Assembly: GCF_020381325.1 (NCBI RefSeq)
Contig: NZ_JAGSPI010000005.1
Coordinates: 62,001-126,000, forward strand
Origin: Providencia vermicola
GTDB taxonomy: Bacteria > Pseudomonadota > Gammaproteobacteria > Enterobacterales > Enterobacteriaceae
Length of the DNA: 64,000 bases
Direction of reading: 5' to 3'
Shown: positions 12,302 to 21,300 of the stretch, in pieces
Numbering within the stretch: the first letter of the stretch is position 1
How the letters are laid out: each line of letters begins with the position of its first letter
The notes under the pieces: generated by a model
Database searches by the model: none
The model's input: only the letters and a program-made list of their open reading frames with translations
What the model was told of the DNA's origin: nothing
Position numbers and translations under genes: made by a program

Positions 12302-13315
12302 ATGATGACACATGTTCAACAGCCTTTACCCACTACAATGACGGTTGTGAATATTATTGAACCAGGTGGCCCTGAAAAGTTGCAATTAATTGAAAAACCG
12401 CTGCCCAGAATTTCTGCAGGATATTTACTTGTTAAGGTTGAAGCTGCAGGGGTTAATCGCCCTGATATTTTTCAGCGAAAGGGCTCTTACCCACCACCTG
12501 CCGATGCATCTCCAATTATGGGGCTAGAAGTAGCAGGGACAGTTGTTGCAAAAGCTGACGATGTTGATAATTGGCAATTAGGTGACACTCTTTGCGCATT
12601 AGTGGCAGGTGGAGGTTATGCAGAATATTGCTTAGTACATAAGGATATTGCATTGCCGCTAGGCAATTTGTCATTTATTGAAGGTGCCGCTATTCCTGAA
12701 AACTTTTTCACTGTTTGGGCAAATATGTGCCAAATCGGCCAACTTAAAAAAAATGAAACGGTGCTCATCCACGGGGGAACATCTGGTATTGGTAGTGTGG
12801 CCATTATGATAGCAAAAGCAATGGGGGCAACAGTGATCACCACCGTTGGTTCGGAAGAAAAAGCGAATGCTGCAAAAATATTAGGAGCCGATTGCATTAT
12901 TAACTATCGAACTGATGATTTTGTCGAAGCCACGCAGAATTTCACGTTATCACGTGGTGTTAATATGGTCGTTGATATTATTGGTGGCGATTATGTGGAA
13001 AAAAACTATTTAGTTGCTGCAAAAGGTGGGCGAATAATTCAAATTGGCATGATGAAGGGAAATCCAGAACGACTCAATATGATGCCTCTTATGGTTAAAC
13101 GGTTAACTCATACAGGTTCAACCATGCGTTCACGCTCTATTGATGAAAAAATACAGATAGCGACAGAGCTGAAAGAGCATATTCTACCAATGTTGCAAAA
13201 TGGTAAAATAAAACCAATTATTAACAAGCCATATCCGTTATCACAAATAAAAGAGGCTCATCAATATATGGAGTCAGGCGATTTAATTGGTAAAATAGTG
13301 TTAAAAAATAGATAG
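12302..13315 (+). CDS. Quinone oxidoreductase-like MDR family NAD(P)H oxidoreductase (PIG3 type)
   Basis: A 337-aa zinc-independent MDR protein. The N-terminal GroES-like domain has AGVNRPDIFQRKGSYPPP and PIMGLEVAGTV, typical of quinone oxidoreductase/PIG3 proteins, and the Rossmann motif HGGTSGIGSVAIMIAKAMGA binds NAD(P)H. No catalytic or structural zinc ligands are seen. The ATG at 12305 is spaced better from the AAGGAGA site than that at 12302. It is monocistronic and divergent from fnr. The substrate is unknown. Confidence 0.88.
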   Translation: MMTHVQQPLPTTMTVVNIIEPGGPEKLQLIEKPLPRISAGYLLVKVEAAGVNRPDIFQRKGSYPPPADASPIMGLEVAGTVVAKADDVDNWQLGDTLCALVAGGGYAEYCLVHKDIALPLGNLSFIEGAAIPENFFTVWANMCQIGQLKKNETVLIHGGTSGIGSVAIMIAKAMGATVITTVGSEEKANAAKILGADCIINYRTDDFVEATQNFTLSRGVNMVVDIIGGDYVEKNYLVAAKGGRIIQIGMMKGNPERLNMMPLMVKRLTHTGSTMRSRSIDEKIQIATELKEHILPMLQNGKIKPIINKPYPLSQIKEAHQYMESGDLIGKIVLKNR

Positions 13316-13421
13316 TTATTTGTTTTTTATTATAAAGGGAACGGCTTTCTACCTGCCAACGGAAAGTCGTTAGAATCCACTTCTGTTATAACAAATAATT
13401 TACATTATCAAGCTTTTTTAG

Positions 13422-13439
13422 CGTAAATATCTCTTTACA
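13422..13439. promoter_or_regulatory. TyrR-box-like site upstream of the tyrosine decarboxylase operon
   Basis: CGTAAA-TATCTC-TTTACA matches the TyrR box TGTAAA-N6-TTTACA at 11 of 12 defined positions, 283 bp upstream of the decarboxylase start. The rest of the 406-bp gap is AT-rich, with an imperfect stem at 13339-13371 (AACGGCTTTC / GAAAGTCGTT) just after the MDR gene. Confidence 0.55.
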
Positions 13440-13721
13440 GCTAAATAAATTTTGATTTTTTGTGCCTGCCCACAATTCCAAACAAAATCCTGATTAGTTT
13501 GTTAATAATTAAATAAAAATGAATTATATCTATAAGTAAGTTGGCCATTAACGGTTTGTTTATCAATAATTAATGCTTAAATGATATTTTTAAATGCATA
13601 TCATTAATATATTGATATCTTTTATATGCATACAGCCCGTTATGCACTTTCCAATGATATTAAGTGAATTAACTTAAGTGCAATTAAGCGTTGCCTAATT
13701 GTAATTTGAAGGTGTAGTTAA

Positions 13722-15665
13722 ATGAATAATTTTAATAATTCGAAAATGAATGTGGATGCACTTTTTTTAGGCCCAAAATCTGAAAATGCAGTCTTTTTTA
13801 AAGAGATGATGGAGTATTCTGTTACGGAACATATGCATTGGCGTTCCAGTTACCATCCTGAAGATCCTGACCACATTACGACTGTTGACCGCTATGCCCC
13901 TGAGTATAGAGATACATTGTATCGAACGGAGGGGATCCTTAATCAATTATCCTCAAAGTTAAAAAGTACATCTGTTCCTTGGTTTTCACCACGTTATATG
14001 GGGCATATGAATGCGGATACACTTATGGTTTCAAATCTCGCTTATGTGATGGCGATGATGTACAACCCCAATAATTGTGCTCAAGAATCCTCTCCTACGA
14101 CCACCGTACTGGAAATCGAAGCCGGGTTAGATTTGTGCAATATGTTTGGTTATAACGTAAATCAATCCTGGGGACATATTACATCAGGCGGAACTGTTGC
14201 GAATTATGAAGGCCTGTGGGTTGCACGAAATCTTAAAAGTTTACCTGTAGCCATTGCCCAACATGAAAAATCTCAGCATTTGTTAATTGGAAAATCAGAA
14301 AAAGAACTGCTCAATTTACCAGTCACTGCTGTTTTAGAACTCATTGATGAATTAAAAAAGTTAAATATTCTTGAAGAGGTGAGAGAGCTAACAGCACGCG
14401 GTACAGGTGTATCATTACATAGCTTGGGGAAATTGTTAGTCCCCCAATCTAAGCACTATTCATGGATGAAAGCGATGGATATTTTGGGCCTTGGTCAACA
14501 AAATATCGTGCAATTACCCGTTGATGCAAGTTATCGAACCGATGTGCAGAAAATGCGTGAAACTGTGTTCTCATTAATAGAGCAAGGGGAGCCGATTCTT
14601 GCCGTTGTTGCTGTTGTGGGCACAACAGAAACAGGCGCTATCGATAATGTAAAAGCTGTTATTGATTTGCGTCGTGAATGTGAAGAGCAATACGGTGTGT
14701 CTTTTTATGTGCATGTTGATGCTGCGTATGCAGGTTATGCATGTGCGATGTTCCGTGATGAAGACAACCAGTTTATAGAATATGACGCACTTATTCATCG
14801 TTATCATCAGGAAGGTATTTTCCCCCAAGATGTTATTTGGCCAAAATTGGATGTGTATGAAAGCTTTAAAGCACTAAATCAAGCGGATTCAATTACAGTC
14901 GACCCTCATAAAGTAGGTTTTATTCCTTATGGTGCAGGGGCCATTTGTATGAAGGATAAGCGAATTGTTGATTTGATCTCTTATCATGCAGCTTATGTCT
15001 TTGAAGACGTTCAGGAAAAACATCAGAAATTAGGCAAACAGCACAATGTTATTTTAGGCTCATCGATAATGGAAGGTTCAAAAGCAGGGGCGACAGCAGC
15101 CGCTGTTTGGGCTGCTCACAGGTTAGTTCCGTTGAATCTTTTGGGGTATGGCAAAGTGCTTGCTGCGGGTATTACAACGGCCAACTGGATGATTGAAAAA
15201 ATCAATCAGTGCAAGACATTTAATATTGATGGACGTAAGTTTACCATTTTAGCAATGCCAGATCCTGATTTCCACATGATTAACTTTATGTTCCGTGAAT
15301 TAGGAAATCCCTCTTTAGAAAAACAAAACCGCTTAAATAAACGGCTTTATGAACTGTGTTCTTATGCAGCAGGTCGCACCTATTCAAACGACTTTTTAAC
15401 CTCGTCAACATCACTAACCTACGAAGAATATGGTGATAATCCATTGAATTTATGTCGTGATGCTAACTTTGCTGACAGTGAATGGCATAACGTTCAGTCT
15501 GTGTATGTATTACGAGCAGCGGTAATGACTCATTGCTTACGTGATAAGCAGCATTTTGAAAATTACTGGAGTGCATTAACCGAAACGTTTGAAGAAAAAT
15601 TACAACAACTCGTTGATGAAGAAAATAAAATAAATCATTCCAATTATAAATTAGCCTCTAATTAA
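13722..15665 (+). CDS. tyrDC: PLP-dependent tyrosine decarboxylase
   Basis: A 647-aa group II decarboxylase of the bacterial tyrosine decarboxylase type (about 620 aa in enterococci and lactobacilli). The PLP lysine is K397 in DPHKVGFIPYGAGA, and H331/D333 in HVDAAYAGYA form the cofactor pocket; SGGTVANYEGLW is the conserved phosphate-binding segment. It converts tyrosine to tyramine and CO2, consuming a proton. The tyrosine permease gene follows 17 bp downstream, making a tyrosine uptake and decarboxylation operon as described in gut Providencia that make tyramine. Confidence 0.9.
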   Translation: MNNFNNSKMNVDALFLGPKSENAVFFKEMMEYSVTEHMHWRSSYHPEDPDHITTVDRYAPEYRDTLYRTEGILNQLSSKLKSTSVPWFSPRYMGHMNADTLMVSNLAYVMAMMYNPNNCAQESSPTTTVLEIEAGLDLCNMFGYNVNQSWGHITSGGTVANYEGLWVARNLKSLPVAIAQHEKSQHLLIGKSEKELLNLPVTAVLELIDELKKLNILEEVRELTARGTGVSLHSLGKLLVPQSKHYSWMKAMDILGLGQQNIVQLPVDASYRTDVQKMRETVFSLIEQGEPILAVVAVVGTTETGAIDNVKAVIDLRRECEEQYGVSFYVHVDAAYAGYACAMFRDEDNQFIEYDALIHRYHQEGIFPQDVIWPKLDVYESFKALNQADSITVDPHKVGFIPYGAGAICMKDKRIVDLISYHAAYVFEDVQEKHQKLGKQHNVILGSSIMEGSKAGATAAAVWAAHRLVPLNLLGYGKVLAAGITTANWMIEKINQCKTFNIDGRKFTILAMPDPDFHMINFMFRELGNPSLEKQNRLNKRLYELCSYAAGRTYSNDFLTSSTSLTYEEYGDNPLNLCRDANFADSEWHNVQSVYVLRAAVMTHCLRDKQHFENYWSALTETFEEKLQQLVDEENKINHSNYKLASN

Positions 15666-15682
15666 TTTGTTAGGATCTCAAT

Positions 15683-16891
15683 ATGAAAAATCGCACATTG
15701 GGTAGTATTTTTATTGTTGCAGGTACGACGATTGGTGCAGGGATGTTGGCAATGCCAATAGCGGCAGCGGGTAACGGATTTTTAGTTAGTTTAGGCATGT
15801 TATTAGCCTTATGGGCCTTGATGTGCTACACCGCACTTCTTTTAGTTGAAGTTTACCAGCATGAATCCTATGAAACAGGCATTGGTAGTGTTGCTCAACG
15901 CTATTTAGGGTCTGGTGGCAAGTTTATTACTGGTTTTAGCATGATGTTTCTTATGTATGCCTTAACTGCGGCTTATGTGAGTGGGGCGGGTGAAATCATC
16001 ACGTCAAATCTTAAAAGCAGTTTTGCGGTAGACATGGCGGATTGGATGGGAATACTCCTGTTCACGGTGATTGGTGGTGGGGTCGTCTGTTTTGGGACTT
16101 CGTCAGTAGATTTTATTAATCGTATACTATTTACTGCAAAAATTATTTTCTTGGTCATTATTTTGGCGTTAATGATGCCGCATGTAGAGCAACAAAATTT
16201 ATTGGCTGCACCAACGGAGAAAGTCCTGATTTTATCTGCAATCCCCGTCTTCTTTACATCGTTTGGTTTTCACGGCAGTGTTCCAAGTATTGTGAAATAC
16301 ATGGGGGGAGACGTCAAAAAACTGCGAGTTATCTTTATTATTGGTAGTGCCATTCCCCTTATTGCTTATATTTTATGGCAAATTGCGACGCTGGGGAGTA
16401 TCGGAACAACGACGTTTGTGGGGATTTTGGCAGAAAATGCAGGGCTTAATGGCTTATTAGATGCGATTAAAGATGTGGCACAATCAGGTCGCACAGAGTT
16501 AGTTGCACAGATGTTTATGAGTTTAGCACTAGCAACATCATTTTTAGGCGTCGCGTTAGGGTTATTTGATTTCTTAGCGGACTTATTTAAGCGACAAGAT
16601 AACGCGGTTGGGCGTATACAAACCGGTTTGTTGACGTTTGGACCACCTTTAGTGTTTGCGTTGTTTTATCCGAAGGGGTTTGTGATGGCACTGGGTTATG
16701 CCGCAATCGCCTTATCAATTCTTGCGTTATTATTACCAAGTGCAATGGCATTTAAATCGCGCACATTGAATCAGCGTCGATACCAAGTATTAGGTGGCCC
16801 GATTGGATTGCTGATCGTATTTTTATGTGGAATTGTCGTGATTGGTGTTCAGCTGGGTATTGTATTTAACGTACTACCCAATATTGGTTAA
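15683..16891 (+). CDS. tyrP: Tyrosine-specific permease (HAAAP family)
   Basis: A 402-aa protein, matching TyrP (403 aa). The N-terminus [21 protein letters not shown] is the hallmark of the hydroxy/aromatic amino acid permeases, and [18 protein letters not shown] is a conserved mid-protein segment. It has 11 or so membrane helices. Placed directly after the decarboxylase, it would import tyrosine, or exchange it for tyramine, but exchange is inference. Confidence 0.93.
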   Translation: MKNRTLGSIFIVAGTTIGAGMLAMPIAAAGNGFLVSLGMLLALWALMCYTALLLVEVYQHESYETGIGSVAQRYLGSGGKFITGFSMMFLMYALTAAYVSGAGEIITSNLKSSFAVDMADWMGILLFTVIGGGVVCFGTSSVDFINRILFTAKIIFLVIILALMMPHVEQQNLLAAPTEKVLILSAIPVFFTSFGFHGSVPSIVKYMGGDVKKLRVIFIIGSAIPLIAYILWQIATLGSIGTTTFVGILAENAGLNGLLDAIKDVAQSGRTELVAQMFMSLALATSFLGVALGLFDFLADLFKRQDNAVGRIQTGLLTFGPPLVFALFYPKGFVMALGYAAIALSILALLLPSAMAFKSRTLNQRRYQVLGGPIGLLIVFLCGIVVIGVQLGIVFNVLPNIG

Positions 16892-16908
16892 TAATGTACT
16901 TTAAAGAT

Positions 16909-17097
16909 AAGCCAGTCTACGGACTGGCTTGAGGTTGTTGACAAAGCAGGATAAAAACGTGGTTTTTCCTGCTTTGTGTTATCAGTCGAAAATCAATAAA
17001 TTGATTTTCCTTATTTATTTTTAAAACCAATCCAACCTGCTGCCAAACCTCATTAGTTTGGCAGCAGTCTGAAGCCAGTCTACGGACTGGCTTTTTT
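16909..17097. other. Cluster of five consecutive perfect stem-loops after tyrP
   Basis: Five hairpins follow each other: 16909-16930 and 17072-17093, identical 22-bp copies (stem AAGCCAGTC, loop TACG); 16941-16977 (stem ACAAAGCAGGA); 16988-17009 (GAAAATCAAT / ATTGATTTTC, 2-nt loop); 17037-17067 (CTGCTGCCAAAC, 7-nt loop). The last copy ends in six T residues and is a proper terminator for tyrP. The function of the other four is unknown; a structured RNA or a stacked terminator array is possible. Confidence 0.8.
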
Positions 17098-17177
17098 ATG
17101 ATCAAAAGCGAGCGATTCAGATAATTTACAGCACAATAATGGCTGCTTTGCGTTATATCAATGCGTATAATACAACT

Positions 17178-17196
17178 AAGAATGATTATCATTAGC
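17178..17196. promoter_or_regulatory. Fur-box-like site upstream of the PadR-type regulator
   Basis: A 19-bp site with the core AATGATTATCATT matches the Fur consensus at 15 of 19 positions. A TATAAT hexamer lies just upstream at 17166-17171. Iron control of this operon would fit a YqjI-like regulator. Confidence 0.55.
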
Positions 17197-17258
17197 ACGT
17201 TATGCACAAAAACAGATATATCTAAAGCTAGCATTTTTTGTAGAAGTGACTATTATAT

Positions 17259-17270
17259 CCGATATATCGG
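17259..17270. promoter_or_regulatory. Palindromic operator candidate for the PadR-type regulator
   Basis: A perfect 12-bp palindrome CCGATATATCGG is 33 bp upstream of the regulator start, the expected place for an autoregulatory site. Confidence 0.5.
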
Positions 17271-17302
17271 TTTTGGCATCAAAACAATCACTGAGAATTT
17301 GA

Positions 17303-17860
17303 ATGGCAAACGAACAACAACTTGATCCTTGCTTATGTAATGGTAAGAGTGTGAGTCGAATGTTTAACCCTAAACAGTTAAGAATATATATTCTACACTT
17401 ACTGACTGAGGGAATAAATTACGGCTATGACCTGATCAAAAAAATTTCAGAGGAAACGGCAGGGTTTTATTGCCCAAGCCCTGGGGTTATTTATCCCACA
17501 CTAACATTGTTAGAAGAATTAGGTTTTATTACTGCGGGAACGGGTAAAGAGAATGATAAAGGACGCAAGTGTTTTGTCATCACTCCAGAAGGACGGTGCT
17601 TTTTATTATTAAAAGCTGAACTTTTGGCAGAAGTTCAACTAAAGTTAAATTATGCACAAGAGCTTAAAGCGGGAAACCAATTTGCTAATGAGATTGAATG
17701 TGCAGTGGATAAATTTAAATCACTTTTGAGGCACAAAATCGTTTTACAGCAATTAAGTAAAGACGAGTCAGCAAAAGTCGTTGAAATCATTAACCAAGCA
17801 GTTGAACGAATAGAAGAGGTCAACGCGGTATTAGTGACGGAAGGAAAATCAAATGGCTAA
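17303..17860 (+). CDS. PadR-family transcriptional regulator, YqjI-like
   Basis: A 185-aa protein with the PadR winged helix: LRIYILHLLTEGINYGYDLIKKISEETAGFY and PSPGVIYPTLTLLEELGFI (about 27-75) are the family's defining segments, and the C-terminal half is a helical dimerisation domain. An N-terminal CLC motif recalls the metal-binding extension of YqjI (a nickel/iron-linked PadR regulator) but is much shorter. The small gene behind it overlaps by 8 bp. Confidence 0.82.
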   Translation: MANEQQLDPCLCNGKSVSRMFNPKQLRIYILHLLTEGINYGYDLIKKISEETAGFYCPSPGVIYPTLTLLEELGFITAGTGKENDKGRKCFVITPEGRCFLLLKAELLAEVQLKLNYAQELKAGNQFANEIECAVDKFKSLLRHKIVLQQLSKDESAKVVEIINQAVERIEEVNAVLVTEGKSNG

Positions 17861-18053
17861 AACTAATGATATAATTCAAGCAAAAGAGCACTTATATATG
17901 ACAGATAATCGTAAAGCGGCACAGGATAATACTTCTACATCTAACGAAGTCGAAAAAAGCACAAAGAAAGATGATAAATTTAAAGAAGTGGTCTGCCCGA
18001 ATGTGCCTACATCTTATTTTAAGCGTGCAAAAAAACAAAAAATTAAATACTAA
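17853..18053 (+). CDS. Small lysine-rich protein of unknown function
   Basis: A 66-aa hydrophilic, lysine-rich frame starting inside the 3' end of the PadR-type gene (8-bp overlap), suggesting translational coupling. It has no membrane segment and one cysteine, in VVCPNVPTSYFKRAKK. I do not recognise the family. A second possible start is the ATG at 17898. The gap to 18250 holds only AT-rich sequence and weak stems. Confidence 0.5.
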   Translation: MAKTNDIIQAKEHLYMTDNRKAAQDNTSTSNEVEKSTKKDDKFKEVVCPNVPTSYFKRAKKQKIKY

Positions 18054-18254
18054 GATGAATGGTTTACAAAATGTTTATTCAACAGTGGCCTGAATTGGTG
18101 GTTAGCTACCACTGGATGAATGCATGCCATATTTTAAATAAATCTATTTTGATGTTTAAGAAGAGCCAAATGGCTTTAACTAAAAATATAATTATTTTGT
18201 AAACTCTGCATATCCTTTGATTGATATCTACTCTATATTTTATTTAGATTAAAA

Positions 18255-18284
18255 ATCCCCTGACTACGCCAGTAATCAGGGGAT
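18255..18284 (-). terminator. Terminator of the ABC-F gene
   Basis: A 9-bp stem ATCCCCTGA / TCAGGGGAT, 12-nt loop, followed on the minus strand by T residues, 5 bp after the ABC-F stop. Confidence 0.8.
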
Positions 18285-18288
18285 AAGC

Positions 18289-20031
18289 TTATAACCCTAA
18301 TTGGGCATGTATTTGCGCTATTTCATCAACCCATTGTTGTTGTAACTGTGGTTTTTGGTGGCTTAATTTACGCTGCTTATCAGCTTGTAATTTTGCCTCT
18401 AACACCAATAGCTTTTCTAACAACTCATCTTCATGGGAGATAACCTTTGGGGGAGTATTTACAGTATGGCTGTGTTTAACAGAATCTGCATTACTGTGAG
18501 ATAATAATTGCGCTTGTTGTTCAATTTTATGATAAATATCATCGATATTAAGGTATTCCTCTAATCGATTCTCATCAATAAACCAAAAACGTTGGCAGCT
18601 ATTTTCAATTAGCCATCTGTCGTGACTGACGACTAGTAATGCCCCTGAAAACTGGCTAATTTCTTCACTCAATGCTTCTTTTCCTTCTAAATCAAGGTGG
18701 TTAGTTGGTTCATCCAATAAAATAAGTTCATATTGGGCCAAGCTTAAACCAATAAAAAGCAGTCGTGCACGTTCGCCACCACTGAGTGTTGCCACGGTTT
18801 GTTGGTGACGTGCATAAGCAAATCCAGCACCAATAAGCGCCATTTTACGCTGTTCATCCGTAATGGAGGCAAAAGGGCGCAGCGCATCTACGAGGCTATC
18901 ATTATCATTTAGCTGCTCTAGCTGTTGGTCATAATATCCCGCACGAATTGTTGGATGAAACTTTAAGTGTTTGCTATAGCGTAAGTCCTGCTGATAATGT
19001 TGCCAAAGAAGACGCAATAAGGTCGATTTACCGCAACCATTTGCCCCCATAATGGCGATACGATCACCACTTTTCACCTGATGAAACGCAGTTTTAAACA
19101 AATTTTCCCCCGCAGGCGTTGAAACTTCAGTTCCTTCGAGCTCAAGAACGCGGTCTGCAGGGATTGGTTTACCATTTAACGCCAATTTCCATTGATAACC
19201 TTCAGTGAGCTCTGTTTGAGTTTCCTTAAGTCTATCAATGTGTTTTTCCATTTGTTTCGCTTTGCGAGAAAGGCCTTCGTTATCATAAACATGCCCCCAA
19301 ATAGCCAAGCGTTTTGCGCTAGAGGCGATTCGGTCAATCTCTTTTTGCTCCGCCTGATTTCGTCTTTCATCGGTAATGTCTTTTTCAGCCAGGGCACGGC
19401 GTGCCTCGCTACAAGGTAACCGATAGAAATGTAACGATTTATCACGTAAAACCCATGTACAGTTAGTGACTTTATCAAGTAAAGCTTGGTCGTGGGAAAC
19501 CAGTACAAAACTGCCCCTCCAAGACTGAAGAAAATTGCCTAACCAAATTAAGGTGGGCAAGTCCAAATGGTTACTGGGTTCATCTAGCAATAATAAGTCA
19601 GGCTGTTCAATTAGCGCTCGCCCTAACAAGAGGCGAGTATGTTGGCCGCCACTCATTTCATTGGCTTTTTGTTCCCATTGCTGGGCAGTAAAGCCTAATT
19701 CTGACAGTAATACCTCAGCCCGCCAGCGTTCAGTGACCTTGTCTTGTTCTGGTATTTTTTGAACCAGTGCTTCAATCAGTGTCAGATGAGCAACATCTTC
19801 GGGTAAATGTTGTTCGATATATGCCGTGACACAGTGATTTGCGTAGGTAATGCTACCGCTGTTGGGGGATAGCTGGTGGGTAAGTAACTTTAATAACGTA
19901 CTTTTTCCACTGCCATTATGGCCAATTAAACCGATGCGGTCGCCTTGTTGCAAGGTGAATGAAACATCATTTAATAGCGTGTGGGTAGAAATGTCGTAAT
20001 TTAATGATTTTACAGATAATAAAGTGCTCAT
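18289..20031 (-). CDS. ABC-F family ATPase (ribosome-associated, possible antibiotic resistance type)
   Basis: A 580-aa soluble protein with two ABC domains in one chain and no membrane segments, which defines ABC-F. First domain: Walker A GHNGSGKST, signature MSGGQHTR, Walker B LLLLDEPSNHLD. Second domain: GANGCGKST, LSGGERAR, LILLDEPTNHLD. The linker between them (about 200-285) is the charged helical part that reaches into the ribosome in this family, and a glutamine-rich coiled-coil tail follows. It differs from the housekeeping Uup, EttA, YbiT and YheS proteins in length and linker. The 5' leader carries a peptide ORF and switchable stems, as in drug-inducible members. Confidence 0.88.
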   Translation of the reverse strand: MSTLLSVKSLNYDISTHTLLNDVSFTLQQGDRIGLIGHNGSGKSTLLKLLTHQLSPNSGSITYANHCVTAYIEQHLPEDVAHLTLIEALVQKIPEQDKVTERWRAEVLLSELGFTAQQWEQKANEMSGGQHTRLLLGRALIEQPDLLLLDEPSNHLDLPTLIWLGNFLQSWRGSFVLVSHDQALLDKVTNCTWVLRDKSLHFYRLPCSEARRALAEKDITDERRNQAEQKEIDRIASSAKRLAIWGHVYDNEGLSRKAKQMEKHIDRLKETQTELTEGYQWKLALNGKPIPADRVLELEGTEVSTPAGENLFKTAFHQVKSGDRIAIMGANGCGKSTLLRLLWQHYQQDLRYSKHLKFHPTIRAGYYDQQLEQLNDNDSLVDALRPFASITDEQRKMALIGAGFAYARHQQTVATLSGGERARLLFIGLSLAQYELILLDEPTNHLDLEGKEALSEEISQFSGALLVVSHDRWLIENSCQRFWFIDENRLEEYLNIDDIYHKIEQQAQLLSHSNADSVKHSHTVNTPPKVISHEDELLEKLLVLEAKLQADKQRKLSHQKPQLQQQWVDEIAQIHAQLGL

Positions 20032-20161
20032 AGCTTACTCAAATTTTAGGTATAGCAATACCTTGGATAGTCATAACGACAACCCAGTAAGCTGAGGGAA
20101 GATCTCTTTGTGGCTTCGCTCAGGCAGGGTTATCGCAGTATAAAACTGTGAAAGCCTGAGC
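20032..20161 (-). promoter_or_regulatory. Putative translational attenuator of the ABC-F gene
   Basis: Three competing stems on the minus-strand transcript. Stem 1:2 pairs 20154-20161 with 20118-20125 (GCTCAGGC / GCCTGAGC, perfect). Stem 2:3 pairs 20114-20123 with 20092-20101 (9 of 10 bp). Stem 3:4 pairs 20086-20093 with 20032-20039 (AGCTTACT / AGTAAGCT, perfect), directly next to the ABC-F start codon; allowing a 2-nt bulge it extends through the ATG. Segment 1 is inside the leader ORF, so a stalled ribosome would favour 2:3 and free the start site. An additional small hairpin (20048-20063) lies in the loop of stem 3:4. Confidence 0.65.
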
Positions 20162-20213
20162 TCTGGCGATTACCAAAGAAGTGTGAGTATTCAATGAGAT
20201 CACACAACAGCAT
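20130..20213 (-). CDS. 27-aa leader peptide upstream of the ABC-F gene
   Basis: ATG at 20213 is preceded by a near-perfect Shine-Dalgarno TAAGGAGG (20221-20228) at 7-nt spacing, far better than that of the ABC-F gene itself. It encodes 27 residues (starting MLLCDLIEYSHFFGN) and stops at TAA 20130-20132, within the loop of stem 1:2. A second, 11-codon frame (20039-20074) with no clear ribosome binding site lies between the leader ORF and the gene. Confidence 0.65.
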   Translation of the reverse strand: MLLCDLIEYSHFFGNRQSSGFHSFILR

Positions 20214-20444
20214 AAATTAGCCTCCTTATTTTTTGTTAAGTTGAACAATGTGCGCATCATAACAAACAGAGGTGAAGGATCAAAATCCAGAAATGCGTTT
20301 TTTCATAACAGTTGTAGTAATAGGTAGGATTACAGGTATAAATCCCGCTTATATCGTGTGAGCTCATATGAATTAAATTGCTAAGTGTTGGGCGTTCAAG
20401 ATGTAAGGCATAAAATTGCCGCTCAAATAACAAGAGAGCCGCAA

Positions 20445-20921
20445 ATGAACGTAGAAATAAAGCCAGCAACAATGCAAGACGCTGAATTGATTTTAGCGAT
20501 GATAATTGAACTAGCAGAGTATGAAAAAGCTCGTCATGAAGTTAAGGCCAGTGTTGCTGATATCGAGAATTCACTATTTGGTGCAGATTCTAAAACAGAA
20601 GCCCTTATTTGTTATGTGGATGATAAACCTGCAGGGTATGCAGTTTTCTTTACTAGCTATTCAACTTGGTTAGGTAATAATGGTATTTACTTGGAAGATC
20701 TCTATGTATCTCCCAATTTTCGTGGCGCAGGCGCAGGAAAAAAACTGTTAAAACATATCGCTGTGTTAGCCGTAGAAAGGAAATGCCAGCGTCTTGAATG
20801 GAGTGTTTTAGACTGGAATCAACCAGCAATTGATTTTTATAAAAGCATCGGCGCGCAACCACAAGATGAATGGGTACGTTACCGTATGGATGAAAAAACC
20901 ATTGCAGAGTTTGCACGTTAA
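20445..20921 (+). CDS. GNAT-family N-acetyltransferase (diamine acetyltransferase-like)
   Basis: A 158-aa protein from the ATG at 20445 (the frame is open 20 codons earlier, but this start begins the domain: MNVEIKPATMQDAELI). The acetyl-CoA pyrophosphate loop is in DLYVSPNFRGAGAGKKLLKHI, and WNQPAIDFYKSIGAQ is the conserved C-terminal motif. IELAEYEKARHEV near the N-terminus is typical of the spermidine/spermine-type acetyltransferases, so a polyamine substrate is possible but not proven. Confidence 0.87.
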   Translation: MNVEIKPATMQDAELILAMIIELAEYEKARHEVKASVADIENSLFGADSKTEALICYVDDKPAGYAVFFTSYSTWLGNNGIYLEDLYVSPNFRGAGAGKKLLKHIAVLAVERKCQRLEWSVLDWNQPAIDFYKSIGAQPQDEWVRYRMDEKTIAEFAR

Positions 20922-20957
20922 TCGCTAATAATTAAACGAGTATAAAGTTTGTCTGAA

Positions 20958-20993
20958 AAAGCCAGTAAAATAAATTTACTGGCTTTGTTTTTA
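20958..20993 (+). terminator. Terminator of the acetyltransferase gene
   Basis: A 12-bp stem AAAGCCAGTAAA / TTTACTGGCTTT with a 4-nt loop and T-rich tail. The remaining 300 bp to 21300 are AT-rich and must hold the promoter of the exporter operon; I see no other feature there. Confidence 0.85.
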
Positions 20994-21300
20994 TATTTTT
21001 TCATCTAAAGTTGTACAATTAATGCCTTCTGATGAGTTTTGTTAATTTATTCTGATTTTTTGTGATGCAAGGCAACTATACTTAATCTAAATTTTGATAA
21101 ACTTCCGTTAAATTAGATAGATAGCTGATAGTTGAACAGCAATGACACTGATTTAACCTATTTTAAAAATATAATTTTGTTTTTTCGTATTTGGCCGTAT
21201 TTATTTCGCATATTAACAATTATATGGCTTTATTAATTTCACCAGGTTAATAAAAATAATTGTTGTTCATTGTTTTCTCATTTAATGGAAAAGGGATGGT

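Noticed and set aside
16917-17234. 105-codon leftward frame after tyrP
   Set aside because: It is made of the hairpin cluster and palindromes, so the coding appearance is a side effect of the stems.
20039-20074. Second 11-codon leader frame before the ABC-F gene
   Set aside because: No ribosome site; it lies in the loop of stem 3:4. Kept only as a remark.
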